Notes: a model not told the origin generated them from the letters alone. 64,000 bases of DNA from JACKJA01 sp050297015 (GCA_050297015.1 JBNKRZ010000037.1:33984-97983), one strand, 5' to 3'; shown: positions 1-9,289, numbered from the stretch's first letter. Numbers and translations are program-made.

Positions 1-189
1 TGAAACAGATAACCGACGATATAACCGTACTTTAAAGGACGCTCATAAAGGTTTTATTGATTGGCTTTTTTCCCCTTATCCAGAGGAGAGACCTTCACGG
101 GGATAGCCCGTAAAAGCACAGAAAGCACCCGACAAGTAAAAAGACAGCTCCCCAAAGACCTCTTGCACAAAAACACGCCTCACACGGCG

Positions 190-1023
190 CTATTCCGCCT
201 TTTCAATCGCCTGCCAGACTTTGAACGCCTGACGTGTCTCAGCGACATCATGGACACGAAAGATATGCACACCTTGTTGCAGCGCATATAAGGCTGTGGA
301 TAAAGATCCGGGCAGGCGCTCTTGTGGATAAGTTTTATGGTTACACACACCATCAATGAAGCTTTTTCGCGACGCGCCGATCAGTAATGGCGTTCCGAGG
401 TCATGAAACCGTTTAAGACCCTGAATAAGGCTCAAATTGTGGTCTAGAGACTTCCCAAAACCCAAACCGACATCACAAATCAGACGATTTTTGGCGATAC
501 CAGCCGTTTCGTATTCGTCTATTTTTTGATGGAAATAATCAAGGATATCCACAACCACATTGTTATAATTAGGCTTTTCTTGCATGCACAAAGGATCACC
601 CTGCATATGCATTATACACACAGGAACATCAGTGGATCGAATGACATCTAAAGACTCAGGATCCCCCGTCAGAGCTGTGACATCATTAATCATCCCCGCC
701 CCCGCTGCTAAAGCGGCCTTCATGGTAGCGGCATGGTAGGTATCGATCGAAATAAGGGGGGCGGCCTCTCTTAAACCTTCAATGACGGGACGGACGCGGG
801 CGATTTCCTCCTCAACACTAACGGGGGCGGCACCGGGACGCGTTGATTCCCCGCCGATATCGAGGATATCAGCCCCCTCTTCTATCAGCCTCAGACCGTG
901 CTCAATGGCTTTTTCAGGGGAATAATACGCTCCACCGTCCGAGAAACTGTCCGGGGTCACATTGACTATCCCCATAATATAGGGACCACCGTTCATAAAA
1001 AAATTTAAATTCTTATTGCTCAT
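190..1023 (-). CDS. folP: Dihydropteroate synthase
   Basis: Cytoplasmic folate enzyme that condenses 6-hydroxymethyl-dihydropterin pyrophosphate with p-aminobenzoate. The 277-residue product has the family length and both signatures: MGIVNVTPDSFSDGG at residues 17-31 and DIGGESTRPGA near residue 55. Later TIM-barrel motifs (ISIDTYHA, MINDVTAL, DVGLGFGKS, IGASRKSF) are intact. It lies 40 bp downstream of folK on the same strand, so the two consecutive folate steps are probably co-transcribed. The 189 bases beyond the stop hold no convincing gene; glmM, a frequent neighbour of folP, is not seen within the window. Confidence 0.97.
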   Translation of the reverse strand: MSNKNLNFFMNGGPYIMGIVNVTPDSFSDGGAYYSPEKAIEHGLRLIEEGADILDIGGESTRPGAAPVSVEEEIARVRPVIEGLREAAPLISIDTYHAATMKAALAAGAGMINDVTALTGDPESLDVIRSTDVPVCIMHMQGDPLCMQEKPNYNNVVVDILDYFHQKIDEYETAGIAKNRLICDVGLGFGKSLDHNLSLIQGLKRFHDLGTPLLIGASRKSFIDGVCNHKTYPQERLPGSLSTALYALQQGVHIFRVHDVAETRQAFKVWQAIEKAE

Positions 1024-1063
1024 GCGCTCTTAAAGCACAGGAAAGCCAATCACCGCAAGATGA

Positions 1064-1567
1064 TTAAGAATCAGAGACATCCATCTTCCGCGCACTCTGA
1101 TCGGCAGGCAAGACCTTAACAAGCGCTGAGAGCGGCCTTTTTAGCACCGGATGCATCCAGTCCGGCGGCGCGATCTCCTGTAACGGCAGCAGAACAAAAG
1201 CCCGCTCATGCATACGGGGATGCGGCACGATCAGCTCCGGCTTATCAAGCACCTGATCATTATAAGCAATCAAATCCAGATCAAGCAACCGCGGCGCATT
1301 GCGCACACTCCGCACCCGACCGAAATCATCCTCAATCGCCTGCAGCGTCTCCAGCAAGCGAAAGGGCGACAAAGCCGTTTCCACGGCCACGACTTCATTG
1401 TGATACCACGGTTGATCGGAGATCGGCACAGGCGCCGTGAGCCATGTCGAAGACACCGCCACAAGAGAAACACCGCGGGCTTCCATAGCCGCCCGTGCGG
1501 CAACCAGCGTTTCATGCGGTTCGCCAAAACGGCTGGGAAGGTTTGCCCCTAGAGCCACAAAAATCAT
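1064..1567 (-). CDS. folK: 2-amino-4-hydroxy-6-hydroxymethyldihydropteridine diphosphokinase
   Basis: HPPK transfers pyrophosphate from ATP to 6-hydroxymethyl-dihydropterin, the step before FolP. The open frame extends 28 codons upstream, but the start chosen is the ATG at 1567. It gives the family N-terminus MIFVALGANLPSRFGEP and has a strong AGGAGGG ribosome site a few bases upstream. The HPPK signature is seen around RVRSVRNAPRLLDLDLIAYN, followed by PHPRMHERAFVLLPL. The protein is 167 residues, normal for the family. An intrinsic terminator for the upstream gene sits just before the ribosome site, so folK must depend on read-through or on a promoter that overlaps this spacer. Confidence 0.95.
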   Translation of the reverse strand: MIFVALGANLPSRFGEPHETLVAARAAMEARGVSLVAVSSTWLTAPVPISDQPWYHNEVVAVETALSPFRLLETLQAIEDDFGRVRSVRNAPRLLDLDLIAYNDQVLDKPELIVPHPRMHERAFVLLPLQEIAPPDWMHPVLKRPLSALVKVLPADQSARKMDVSDS

Positions 1568-1579
1568 AAATATCCCTCC

Positions 1580-1613
1580 TAAAAACAAAATATCCCCGCC
1601 AATAAAGCGGGGA
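1580..1613 (-). terminator. Intrinsic terminator after the MepK-like gene
   Basis: On the minus strand a 7-bp stem (TCCCCGC / GCGGGGA, arms at 1607-1613 and 1593-1599) with a 7-base loop is followed by TATTTTGTTTTT. It lies 32 bases after the stop of the MepK-like gene and directly before the folK ribosome site. Confidence 0.75.
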
Positions 1614-1644
1614 CATCGAAAAATCACAATGCCTTTAAAGCCAC

Positions 1645-2229
1645 TTACCAAGTCCGGACCTTACCGGTATCCACGTGCACAAAGCCGCTCTTCGGATAAT
1701 AGCCCACACCCCCCGCATGAAGCTGGCGCGCGATTTCCCGCAACTGACGCGTAGAAAAGCCCGGCATCCGGATATCAACGGCCTGCCCCGTCATATGTAG
1801 CGAGTTTTTAGCCACCCCTTGAGTGCGCGTCTGTAGCATTTTATTCGTCTTCGGCGAACGGTAACCGGAAAGAATTTCGAAACTGTTATTCGTACCGGTA
1901 TGCTCCTTAATCATGCACATAATGTCCATCACACGCGGATCAATCGGGAATTCCTCCCCCGTGCGAAAATCCCGCAAAACGTGATTAATCTCCGCAAAGG
2001 CATCCGGCAGATAACGCCCGCCGACCTTATATTCACCGGAGAAATTCTCCCCCGTATGTACATTGTGAAACTTTAGAACCTTCGTCCCTTCCTGTAGCGT
2101 GCGCAATGCAGCGGCTTCAACGGGATTAAAAGCCCCCGCAGCCAAAAGCCCCGCTCCAGCGATCAAACCGGATTGCAAAACATGGCGGCGTGTACAGATA
2201 GCACTGTCTTTTTTTATTTCAAATGTCAT
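1645..2229 (-). CDS. Tat-exported DUF882 / MepK(YcbK)-like murein endopeptidase
   Basis: Probable periplasmic zinc peptidase of the M15 family (DUF882) that cleaves peptide cross-links in peptidoglycan. The start at 2229 gives an N-terminus with a twin-arginine signal (TRRHVLQSG, then a hydrophobic alanine/glycine stretch near residues 14-33). Zinc-site motifs are present: SGYRSPKTN, HMTGQAVDIR and GFVHVDTG. At 194 residues it matches the compact YcbK type. It lies downstream of an L,D-transpeptidase on the same strand, the same pairing as ycbB-ycbK in Escherichia coli, where MepK cuts the 3-3 bonds made by L,D-transpeptidases. The substrate is inferred from family and context. Confidence 0.9.
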   Translation of the reverse strand: MTFEIKKDSAICTRRHVLQSGLIAGAGLLAAGAFNPVEAAALRTLQEGTKVLKFHNVHTGENFSGEYKVGGRYLPDAFAEINHVLRDFRTGEEFPIDPRVMDIMCMIKEHTGTNNSFEILSGYRSPKTNKMLQTRTQGVAKNSLHMTGQAVDIRMPGFSTRQLREIARQLHAGGVGYYPKSGFVHVDTGKVRTW

Positions 2230-2357
2230 GAAAATACGAATTCCTGAATACGTCTTTCGTCTTGTCTGTTCGTTTAAATCTTTCTCTAGAACCAGAAAAT
2301 GCTTGTACCAAGAACAGCACAAACAGTAAAGAAACTATTCCTTATATTTTACCCCAT

Positions 2358-4148
2358 TCAGTGCATCAAAGCAAGTTGATTAGGTGTTCCCGCCTTTTCC
2401 CCTTCCGCCAAAACGGTGCCAGGAAAGGCATAGCCGTGAATCTCATTCAGCGCCTCAATTAGACGTTTATCCTGTTGATAAACATCCGGACCAAACACAA
2501 TCCGCCCGGACGCATCCAGCCACACCGTTTGATAGACGATATAAACCGGCATACTCTGCGCGGCTATAACATCCTGCATCTCCCCCAGATCAAGCACCGC
2601 CCGCATATCCTCTTCCCCCCAATTTTCGTTACGGGCCAGAATAAAACGTGCCACATCATAGGGCTGTGACAGCCGGATACAGCCGGAGCTATAAGTGCGC
2701 TGGTTTCGTGCAAAATATTCTGGATGGTTGGTGTCATGCATATAGATGTCAAATTCATTTTGCATCAAAACCCGCACCCGTCCCAGCGCATTATGATCGC
2801 CCGGCGTCTGGATCATCCGCAAGCGGTTCATATCCGCCCAGCCCATATGCGCCCAATCAATATCATGGGGGTCCAACGTCACGGCATTCTCACCATAGCC
2901 TTGCATGACCTCCATTCCCTTTTGATCCAGATAATCGGGATCTTCCAGCAAATGCGGCAGGATATCCTCCATCTTTAAACGCAGAGGCACTGTCCATGTC
3001 GGGTTAAAACGCACCCCGGTTATATTGGCTTTAAAGCTTTGCGTCGGGCGTGATTTCAAGCCCACCACCACGGGCATCTCCAGCGAAACACGGCCATCCT
3101 CCACCCCCCACAGCGTTTGGGAAGGAATATTCACCAGCATATAACGCGCCGGGCGCTCTTGCTCCAACCAGCGCATACGCTCCAGATTGGCGACGATTTG
3201 TTCCATCCGCACACGGCGCGTCCGGTTCAAAAGAGCCAGCGTTTGCGAGCCGATCACAGCGTCGGGCTCCAAACCGTTCGCCCGTTGAAAATTCATAACG
3301 GCCGCGGCTAGATCATCATCATAATAATCCACCGGGCCAAAAGCCGGGTCATAAGCGACATCCAGCCGCACGCGCAACCCTTCAACCGCAGGATGACGAT
3401 TCCCCGGCTTGAAATAGGGCATAGCAAAATCGAGAGGCAGCACATGATCGTAGGAATCCGGGGCATTCACAAGCGCGCGCAATTCCGCCCTCAGGCGATC
3501 ATACACACCACTGCGCGGCGCCAAATCATCCAGTGCCTGAAGCGGGTCAGAAGCCGTTGCTATGCGATCCAGCACAACTTGCCCCTCCAGCGGCTTCTGC
3601 CAGAATTTCGCTTGCTGACGCACAGATTCCGGCGTCACCCGCATCCCCGTCATATCCCGACCGTAGCGCATCACCGCGTCAGACAGAAGCAAATCGAGGG
3701 TCATACGCTCCGCCGCGGAGGATGGGGTCATCAAGCGCCTTATCTTTTCAACGTGATAGTGAGCCGGGTTCAAGCCATGCGTCCAGCTTTCCTCAAACAG
3801 GGTCAAAAGCGCCGCACGCCATTCCGGGGGGCGGGTCGCCCCCTGCCAGATCAAAGCCCCGCCACGCGCCTCATAAGAACGGCGCAAAGCCTCAATATCG
3901 TAAAGCGCCTGACCCTCCACTGACCCGGCGGACAGGGCCGTGCGAAACACGACATTCTGAAGCACCGATGAACCGGGAAGAGATATTAGAGGCGCTGCCT
4001 GCGGCGCTTCCGGTAAGATAATGGGAGCGCCCGCCACCACATGAGATTGTGCGGCCGCCGGAGTGGGCAAAAACAGAGCAAGAACCGCGCAAGCGCCCCA
4101 TAAAGCCGCCCCTGTTTTAAGTTTGCGTATATGCGCATTTAAAGCCAT
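2358..4148 (-). CDS. YcbB-type L,D-transpeptidase
   Basis: Periplasmic enzyme that forms meso-DAP to meso-DAP (3-3) cross-links. The start at 4148 gives a signal peptide (AALWGACAVLALFLPTPAAAQ) preceded by a GGGA ribosome site; the longer frame upstream adds an unlikely cysteine-rich tail. The 596-residue product has an N-terminal scaffold domain, a peptidoglycan-binding repeat (LEPDAVIGSQTLALLN) near the middle and a C-terminal YkuD domain with YMHDTN and the catalytic motif SSGCIRLSQPYDVA. Length and layout match YcbB/LdtD enzymes. It stands upstream of the MepK-like gene, which suggests paired synthesis and cleavage of 3-3 cross-links. Confidence 0.93.
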   Translation of the reverse strand: MALNAHIRKLKTGAALWGACAVLALFLPTPAAAQSHVVAGAPIILPEAPQAAPLISLPGSSVLQNVVFRTALSAGSVEGQALYDIEALRRSYEARGGALIWQGATRPPEWRAALLTLFEESWTHGLNPAHYHVEKIRRLMTPSSAAERMTLDLLLSDAVMRYGRDMTGMRVTPESVRQQAKFWQKPLEGQVVLDRIATASDPLQALDDLAPRSGVYDRLRAELRALVNAPDSYDHVLPLDFAMPYFKPGNRHPAVEGLRVRLDVAYDPAFGPVDYYDDDLAAAVMNFQRANGLEPDAVIGSQTLALLNRTRRVRMEQIVANLERMRWLEQERPARYMLVNIPSQTLWGVEDGRVSLEMPVVVGLKSRPTQSFKANITGVRFNPTWTVPLRLKMEDILPHLLEDPDYLDQKGMEVMQGYGENAVTLDPHDIDWAHMGWADMNRLRMIQTPGDHNALGRVRVLMQNEFDIYMHDTNHPEYFARNQRTYSSGCIRLSQPYDVARFILARNENWGEEDMRAVLDLGEMQDVIAAQSMPVYIVYQTVWLDASGRIVFGPDVYQQDKRLIEALNEIHGYAFPGTVLAEGEKAGTPNQLALMH

Positions 4149-4260
4149 TATAAAATTCCCGAAAGACGTAAGACACTCCCCCTTGGCACAAATACATGAA
4201 AGGAAAGCCCGTGAATCGCAGGATACCACAAACAGTTTTAAAAAAGTTATAAATCCACGC

Positions 4261-5979
4261 CTATAAATCCACGTAGGTGTGGGTTTCGGCTTTCGCGCCC
4301 GGATTCGTCACCGCGCCCTTTTCCGCCGGACCGACCGTCTGGACATATTTCCAAAGCGCCCCGGACTGGTAATTATTCTGACGCGGTTTCCAACCTTCGC
4401 GGCGGGCGGCCAACTCCTCATCCGACAGCTTCACATCCAGCGTCCCTTTTTCGGCATCAATGCGGATAATGTCACCATTCTCGATCAGAGCTATAGGCCC
4501 GCCGACAGCGGCCTCCGGCCCGACATGCCCGATACAAAAACCGCGCGTCCCACCGGAAAAGCGCCCATCGGTAATCAGCGCAACCTTACCGCCGGTGCCC
4601 TGCCCGTACAGCGCCGCCGTTGTGGAAAGCATCTCGCGCATACCGGGACCGCCCTTTGGCCCTTCGTAACGGATCACGAGCACATCGCCTTCCTCATAGT
4701 CACGGCTTTGCACAGCGTTAAAGCAATCCTCCTCACAGTCAAAGACCCGCGCCGGCCCTTCGAAAACAAGTTTTTTCAGACCCGCGATTTTAACGATCGC
4801 CCCCTCCGGCGCGAGATTCCCGCGCAAGCCCACAACGCCGCCCGTCGGATGGATCGGTGCAGACAGCGGACGGATAACGTCCTGACCGCCGGGGAAAGTC
4901 ACATCTTCCAGATTTTCGGCCATCGTCTTGCCCGTCACAGTCATGCAATCCCCGTGAATATAGCCGCCATGCAACAGCTCCTTCAACACAACGGAAACGC
5001 CGCCAACTTCGTACATATCCTTGGCCACGTACTTCCCGCCCGGCTTCAGGTCCGCGATATAAGGCACACGGGAGAAAACCGCCGCCACATCATGCAGGTC
5101 GAAATCAATCCCGGCCTCGTTCGCCATCGCCGGCAAGTGCAATGCCGCATTGGTCGAACCACCCGTTGCCGCCACCACAGCCGCCGCATTTTCCAGAGAT
5201 TCGCGCGTAACGATATCACGCGGCCGCGGCCCACCGTTCCGGATCAAATCCATCACGGCCTGCCCCGTTGCCACAGCATACTCATCCCGCGTCTCGTAAG
5301 GCGCAGGCGCCCCCGCAGAACCCGGCAACGCTAAACCGATAGCCTCGGAAACACACGCCATCGTATTGGCCGTAAACTGACCGCCACAGGCCCCCGCCCC
5401 CGGACAAGCACAGCTTTCCATTTCATGCAGATCTTCATCGGAGAACTCGCCCGTTGCGTGTTTACCGATCCCCTCAAACACATCAATCACAGTCACATCT
5501 TCCCCCCGGAATTTCCCCGGCAGGATCGAGCCGCCATACATAAACACACTCGGCACGTTCAAACGGATCATCGCCATCATCATCCCCGGCAGAGATTTAT
5601 CACAACCGGCAAGTCCCACCAGCGCATCATAGCAATGACCGCGCATCGTCAGCTCCACGGAATCCGTAATAATGTCACGCGACACGAGGGAAGAACGCAT
5701 CCCCTCATGCCCCATGGCAATCCCGTCCGTCACAGTGATGGTGGTAAACTCGCGCGGCGTCCCTTCGGCTTCCTGCACGCCGCGTTTAACGGCTAAAGCC
5801 TGCCGATGCAGGGCAATATTACAAGGCGCGGATTCATTCCAGCACGTCGCCACACCGACAAAAGGCTGGTGAATTTCTTCCTCGCTCAGCCCCATCGCAT
5901 AGTAATAAGAGCGCGCGGCCGCACTTTTCGGGCCTTCGGTGACATAACGGCTAACGAGTTTTGATTTATCCCATGGCAT
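4261..5979 (-). CDS. ilvD: Dihydroxy-acid dehydratase
   Basis: Iron-sulfur dehydratase of branched-chain amino acid and pantothenate synthesis; it converts 2,3-dihydroxy-isovalerate and 2,3-dihydroxy-3-methylvalerate to the 2-oxo acids. The 572-residue protein has the expected length of the short bacterial form. Cluster-ligand cysteines are visible at about residues 53 (APCN), 126 (GCDKSLPG) and 198 (ACGGQFTANTM). Other conserved blocks are YGGSILPG, GGSTNAALHLPA, GPKGGPGMREML and DGRFSGGTRGFCIGH. It stands alone on the minus strand. A 12-base segment (TATAAATCCACG) is duplicated across its stop codon. Confidence 0.97.
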   Translation of the reverse strand: MPWDKSKLVSRYVTEGPKSAAARSYYYAMGLSEEEIHQPFVGVATCWNESAPCNIALHRQALAVKRGVQEAEGTPREFTTITVTDGIAMGHEGMRSSLVSRDIITDSVELTMRGHCYDALVGLAGCDKSLPGMMMAMIRLNVPSVFMYGGSILPGKFRGEDVTVIDVFEGIGKHATGEFSDEDLHEMESCACPGAGACGGQFTANTMACVSEAIGLALPGSAGAPAPYETRDEYAVATGQAVMDLIRNGGPRPRDIVTRESLENAAAVVAATGGSTNAALHLPAMANEAGIDFDLHDVAAVFSRVPYIADLKPGGKYVAKDMYEVGGVSVVLKELLHGGYIHGDCMTVTGKTMAENLEDVTFPGGQDVIRPLSAPIHPTGGVVGLRGNLAPEGAIVKIAGLKKLVFEGPARVFDCEEDCFNAVQSRDYEEGDVLVIRYEGPKGGPGMREMLSTTAALYGQGTGGKVALITDGRFSGGTRGFCIGHVGPEAAVGGPIALIENGDIIRIDAEKGTLDVKLSDEELAARREGWKPRQNNYQSGALWKYVQTVGPAEKGAVTNPGAKAETHTYVDL

Positions 5980-6087
5980 GGCTGAATATTCCTTGTTTGC
6001 TTTTCAATACGAAAGAAAGACAAACAGGAATAGCGCGTTTAATCAGCACTTTCAAGAGGCTAGACCCAAGAACTTAGAAAGGATTTT

Positions 6088-6849
6088 TTAAGGGCGATAA
6101 TTCGGAACGGAAGAAACCGGGATCATATATTTTTTAATTTTAGGTAATTCCTGTTCTAACACAGAAATCGTTTCCGGATGATGATGCCCAATCACGACAA
6201 CCGGCTTTCCGGTTTCCCGCGACTCTTCGACAGCTTTTTGCAACTGCGCCCGAATAGCCTTCGGGTCAAGATCATTATCAAGGAAAGGAAAACTACGCGC
6301 CTTGCAAGATATATTGAAATCTCTCATAGCATCACAGAGCTTCGTATCTGCCGTCGTACGGGCATCAAGAACGTATCCGACCTTATAATTATCCCATACC
6401 GCCAATGCGACCCCCTTCATAGTCGTCGCATCCGTTGTCGCAACACTACCTTGGTGATTATTAAAACCGATAGAATAAGGAACGGAATCCATAGCGTCCT
6501 TAACCGTTTTTACAATTTTCTCTACCGGCATACCCACATTAATCTGCCCCTTTGGCGCCCATTGTGAGCGCTCCTTCGGTTGCATCGGCAAATGGGCAAT
6601 CACTTCATGGCCGTTTTTATGAGCGTGTGCCGTTTCTTGCGTTAGACATTTTGAATCGGCATAAGGAAGAAACGCCAGCGTTAAAGGGCCGGGAAGGTTG
6701 GCAATTTGTGTTGTTTCTTCCGGATGCCCGTCACAAAGGTCATCAATAACAAGAGCCACCTGAGGCGTTGCTGCCGCAGCATCAGGCGCACCGAACAGCG
6801 CCGCCGAACTCAATAATAAAGGATTTATCCATTTTGATAATTTACTCAC
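6088..6849 (-). CDS. Divergent polysaccharide deacetylase family protein (YibQ-like)
   Basis: Exported protein of the divergent polysaccharide deacetylase family (DUF610). The start is a GTG at 6849 with GAGAGAGGG upstream. It yields a signal peptide ending near ASAALFGAPDAAAA. The catalytic barrel begins at VALVIDDLCDG, whose aspartates correspond to the metal-site DD, and continues with HEVIAHLPMQP, IGFNNHQGS and VVIGHHHPETI. At 253 residues it is complete. In many proteobacteria this family follows the envC and ctpA cell-wall genes; here it stands alone. Whether it deacetylates a glycan is unknown for most members. Confidence 0.9.
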   Translation of the reverse strand: MSKLSKWINPLLLSSAALFGAPDAAAATPQVALVIDDLCDGHPEETTQIANLPGPLTLAFLPYADSKCLTQETAHAHKNGHEVIAHLPMQPKERSQWAPKGQINVGMPVEKIVKTVKDAMDSVPYSIGFNNHQGSVATTDATTMKGVALAVWDNYKVGYVLDARTTADTKLCDAMRDFNISCKARSFPFLDNDLDPKAIRAQLQKAVEESRETGKPVVVIGHHHPETISVLEQELPKIKKYMIPVSSVPNYRP

Positions 6850-6987
6850 AAGCCCTCTCTCCCCTATCGCGCGTCAGGCACCTCAAAGCGCCCTTATTAA
6901 TTTTCATAATAAATTATAGAGCAAAGTACGCCGACAAGCAAGTTTTATAGAAGAGAATGTTTATAGTCGTTTTAATGGGGTCTGACC

Positions 6988-7440
6988 CTAAGAATCGTTT
7001 TCGAGCAATCTCTTTTCAACTTCGCGCACGAAAGCCTGCCCGCCCAGAACGTAAGTCACAGGGACGGCCCCCGTCCCCACGCCGCGTATAACAACGGTAG
7101 CGAAACCTATAATGCGCCCCAAAAGCGGATTTTCAAGAGAAGCACTTTCAATCTTATTAAGTTTAAATTGAACCACATCTTCGTTGAAATAGCCGTAAAT
7201 CAAAAGAACGCGTTTGCCCGTCAGAACCAGCATCGTCGTTTTATAGCGAATAAAAGCGTTTAAGAGCGGATAAAGCGTCACAAAGAAAATAGCGGCGCCA
7301 ACAACCGGGTGAAACAGCTCCCACACAAGAGCCCCCAGAACAATCAGAAAGCCCGGAAACAAAAAAACGGCCTTGTGCAGATGAGCACTCGCGTAGACTT
7401 GCTCCCCCTCGACCAAGACATCTTCCAGTTTTTTCGCCAT
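6988..7440 (-). CDS. Membrane PH-domain protein (second of a pair)
   Basis: Small membrane protein with a bacterial pleckstrin-homology-like domain (YdbS/bPH2 type). The start at 7440 (MAKKLEDVLVEGEQV) follows a GGAGGAG ribosome site. Two hydrophobic segments (residues about 25-65) precede a beta-rich domain with YKTTMLVLTGKRVLLIYG and ESASLENPLLGRIIGFATV, the motif that corresponds to the characteristic RIEGV strand of its neighbour. At 150 residues it is complete. It lies 53 bp downstream of a related PH-domain gene, in what looks like one transcript with phosphofructokinase. The function of these proteins is not known. Confidence 0.85.
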   Translation of the reverse strand: MAKKLEDVLVEGEQVYASAHLHKAVFLFPGFLIVLGALVWELFHPVVGAAIFFVTLYPLLNAFIRYKTTMLVLTGKRVLLIYGYFNEDVVQFKLNKIESASLENPLLGRIIGFATVVIRGVGTGAVPVTYVLGGQAFVREVEKRLLENDS

Positions 7441-7493
7441 GATAAACCTTACTCCTCCTCCCTCATTATACCAGACCCACCGACATAAAACCA

Positions 7494-8033
7494 TTAACTG
7501 GTCCGGGCCCGTTCAATCGCCTTACGAAAAGCAATGGGGTCGGCCAGCGGCGGCAAGACAACTTCCCCCACCCCCATGCCGCGCACCATAACACGACCAT
7601 AGCCCAGCAAGCGTCCCGGGATGCTCTGCAAAACATTAACACCTTCGATCCGGTCGATGCTCATTTCCCCGACATAGCGGGCAACCAAACCACGCTTATA
7701 AATCAAGCGCGTATTGGTCACGGCAATTTCCGTCGAGGCCTTAATCACCATCATCCGCGCAAAACCCAGCCACCCCAGAACAAAAAACAAAAAAGCCAAT
7801 AATTTTAAACCGGGGTGCAATTCACGCACTTGCCCCAACCAACTATAAGAATAAAACCCCGAACCGTAGTGCCATTGAAAATAAATAGCGGCGTAAAGAA
7901 CCGCAAAACACGACACCGCCCCCCATATCACGTTCATAAAGGCCGAGACATTGTACATCCAATGGAAACGCCCCAGATGAACCAATTCCTCATCGGCGCT
8001 TAAAGACTGTCTAACATACAGATAACGGCTCAA
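7494..8033 (-). CDS. Membrane PH-domain protein (first of a pair, TTG start)
   Basis: 179-residue protein with two transmembrane segments (about residues 30-50 and 80-100) and a PH-like domain carrying TNTRLIYKRGLVAR, then MSIDRIEGVNVLQSIPGRLL, and VMVRGMGVGE. The start is a TTG whose last bases overlap the stop of pfk in TTGA, with GGGGAT upstream. This is the only start that keeps the family N-terminus (residues before GRFHWMYN), so translation is probably coupled to pfk. The next in-frame methionine would remove about 25 residues. Function is unknown; pairing with a second PH-domain gene suggests a membrane complex. Confidence 0.87.
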   Translation of the reverse strand: MSRYLYVRQSLSADEELVHLGRFHWMYNVSAFMNVIWGAVSCFAVLYAAIYFQWHYGSGFYSYSWLGQVRELHPGLKLLAFLFFVLGWLGFARMMVIKASTEIAVTNTRLIYKRGLVARYVGEMSIDRIEGVNVLQSIPGRLLGYGRVMVRGMGVGEVVLPPLADPIAFRKAIERARTS

Positions 8034-9115
8034 TTTTTATCCCCGAAAGAAATCCCCAACGATCTTGCAGTATGAACCAAAGTGCTATCCACGTCCACCT
8101 CTTGATAAGCGGCGATAGCATCCTCGATCGCAACATCGACGACTTTCCGGTCGTGCCATGCCACCATACGGCCAAATTTTCCTTCTTTGATAAGCTCTAC
8201 AGCCTTGGCGCCAAAAGCCGAGGCCAGCAAGCGATCGTTCCATGTCGGCTGGCTACCGCGCTGCACGTGCCCCAAAATCGTCACGCGCGTTTCAGAATCG
8301 GTTGCCTCGGCAATTTTATCACCAAGGTAATAACCTATCCCGCCATAACGGGTCTCGCCGCCGTGATACGCCATCTCGGCCTTACTGCCTTCCGGCGTGG
8401 AAACCGCCTCAGATACGACCATCAGAGCAAAATTCCGGCCGCTATCTTTCACGGACTGGATTTTCGCCGCAATGCTTTCAATGCTATAGGGAATCTCAGG
8501 AATCAAAATGATATCCGCGCCCCCGGCAATCCCGGCATTCAAGGCAATATGTCCCGCATCGCGCCCCATAACCTCCAAAATCATCACGCGGTCATGACTG
8601 GCGGCGGTCGGTTGCAATCGGTCCAGAGCCTCCGTCGCCACAGCCACCGCCGTATCGAAGCCTACAGAAGCCTCCGTCATACCAATATCGTTATCAATCG
8701 TCTTGGGCACACCGACCAGATTAATATTCCCCTGCTGTGCCAGCTGTTTGAGAATAGCGAAACTGCCGTCACCGCCAATGCCGATCACGCCGTCAAGCCC
8801 CAGCGCTTTAAAGCCATCAACGATCTTGCCGGACAAATCCTTGGTTGAGCCGTCCGCCATCGGAAAAGCAAAGGGGTTCCCTTTATTGGTCGTTCCTAAA
8901 ATCGTCCCGCCCAAACGCATGATATTACCGTCAAATTCGGACGGCGTTAAAACACGGTACTGCGGCGGGTCTTTCAAAAGGCCTGCCGTGCCGTTCAAAA
9001 TTCCTACGGTCTCCCACCCCTGATTATGCGCGCTGTGCACAACAGAGCGGATCACCGCGTTCAAGCCGGCACAATCGCCTCCACTGGTTAAAATTCCGAT
9101 ACGCTTTTTCGACAT
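8030..9115 (-). CDS. pfkA: 6-phosphofructokinase (mixed-substrate PFK group)
   Basis: Phosphorylates fructose 6-phosphate to fructose 1,6-bisphosphate. The start at 9115 gives MSKKRIGILTSGGDCAGLN; the open frame upstream adds 37 codons without family similarity. The protein is 361 residues. Active-site blocks are LGTTNKGNPF, GIGGDGSFAI, PKTIDNDI and EVMGRDAGHIAL. The residue after GGD is glycine, as in ATP enzymes, while the residue before TIDND is lysine, as in pyrophosphate enzymes. This glycine/lysine combination is typical of the mixed group (PFK_mixed), so ATP is the likelier donor but the sequence does not prove it. It heads a transcript with two PH-domain genes. Confidence 0.93.
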   Translation of the reverse strand: MSKKRIGILTSGGDCAGLNAVIRSVVHSAHNQGWETVGILNGTAGLLKDPPQYRVLTPSEFDGNIMRLGGTILGTTNKGNPFAFPMADGSTKDLSGKIVDGFKALGLDGVIGIGGDGSFAILKQLAQQGNINLVGVPKTIDNDIGMTEASVGFDTAVAVATEALDRLQPTAASHDRVMILEVMGRDAGHIALNAGIAGGADIILIPEIPYSIESIAAKIQSVKDSGRNFALMVVSEAVSTPEGSKAEMAYHGGETRYGGIGYYLGDKIAEATDSETRVTILGHVQRGSQPTWNDRLLASAFGAKAVELIKEGKFGRMVAWHDRKVVDVAIEDAIAAYQEVDVDSTLVHTARSLGISFGDKN

Positions 9116-9289
9116 ACACGTCCCCTTCAATTCACATAAGTCAACTTCTTTTAAAAATCTTGCACATCTTTTAAAAAAGACGCGCCGATAAAGACTCCCA
9201 ATAAAATATATAAAAAAACTTATCAAACAAGGGATTATTTGCTAAAGTCACAAATTCCAGATGAATAATAGAGCGGGTATACATAACAC

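Noticed and set aside
61..291. 76-codon open frame on the plus strand at the window start
   Set aside because: Its second half is antisense to folP and there is no ribosome site; treated as chance.
4249..4272. Direct 12-bp duplication across the ilvD stop codon
   Set aside because: Short, isolated and explained by simple slippage; no sign of an element.
4279..5334. 351-codon open frame on the plus strand
   Set aside because: Fully antisense to ilvD; arginine/histidine-rich composition typical of a shadow frame.
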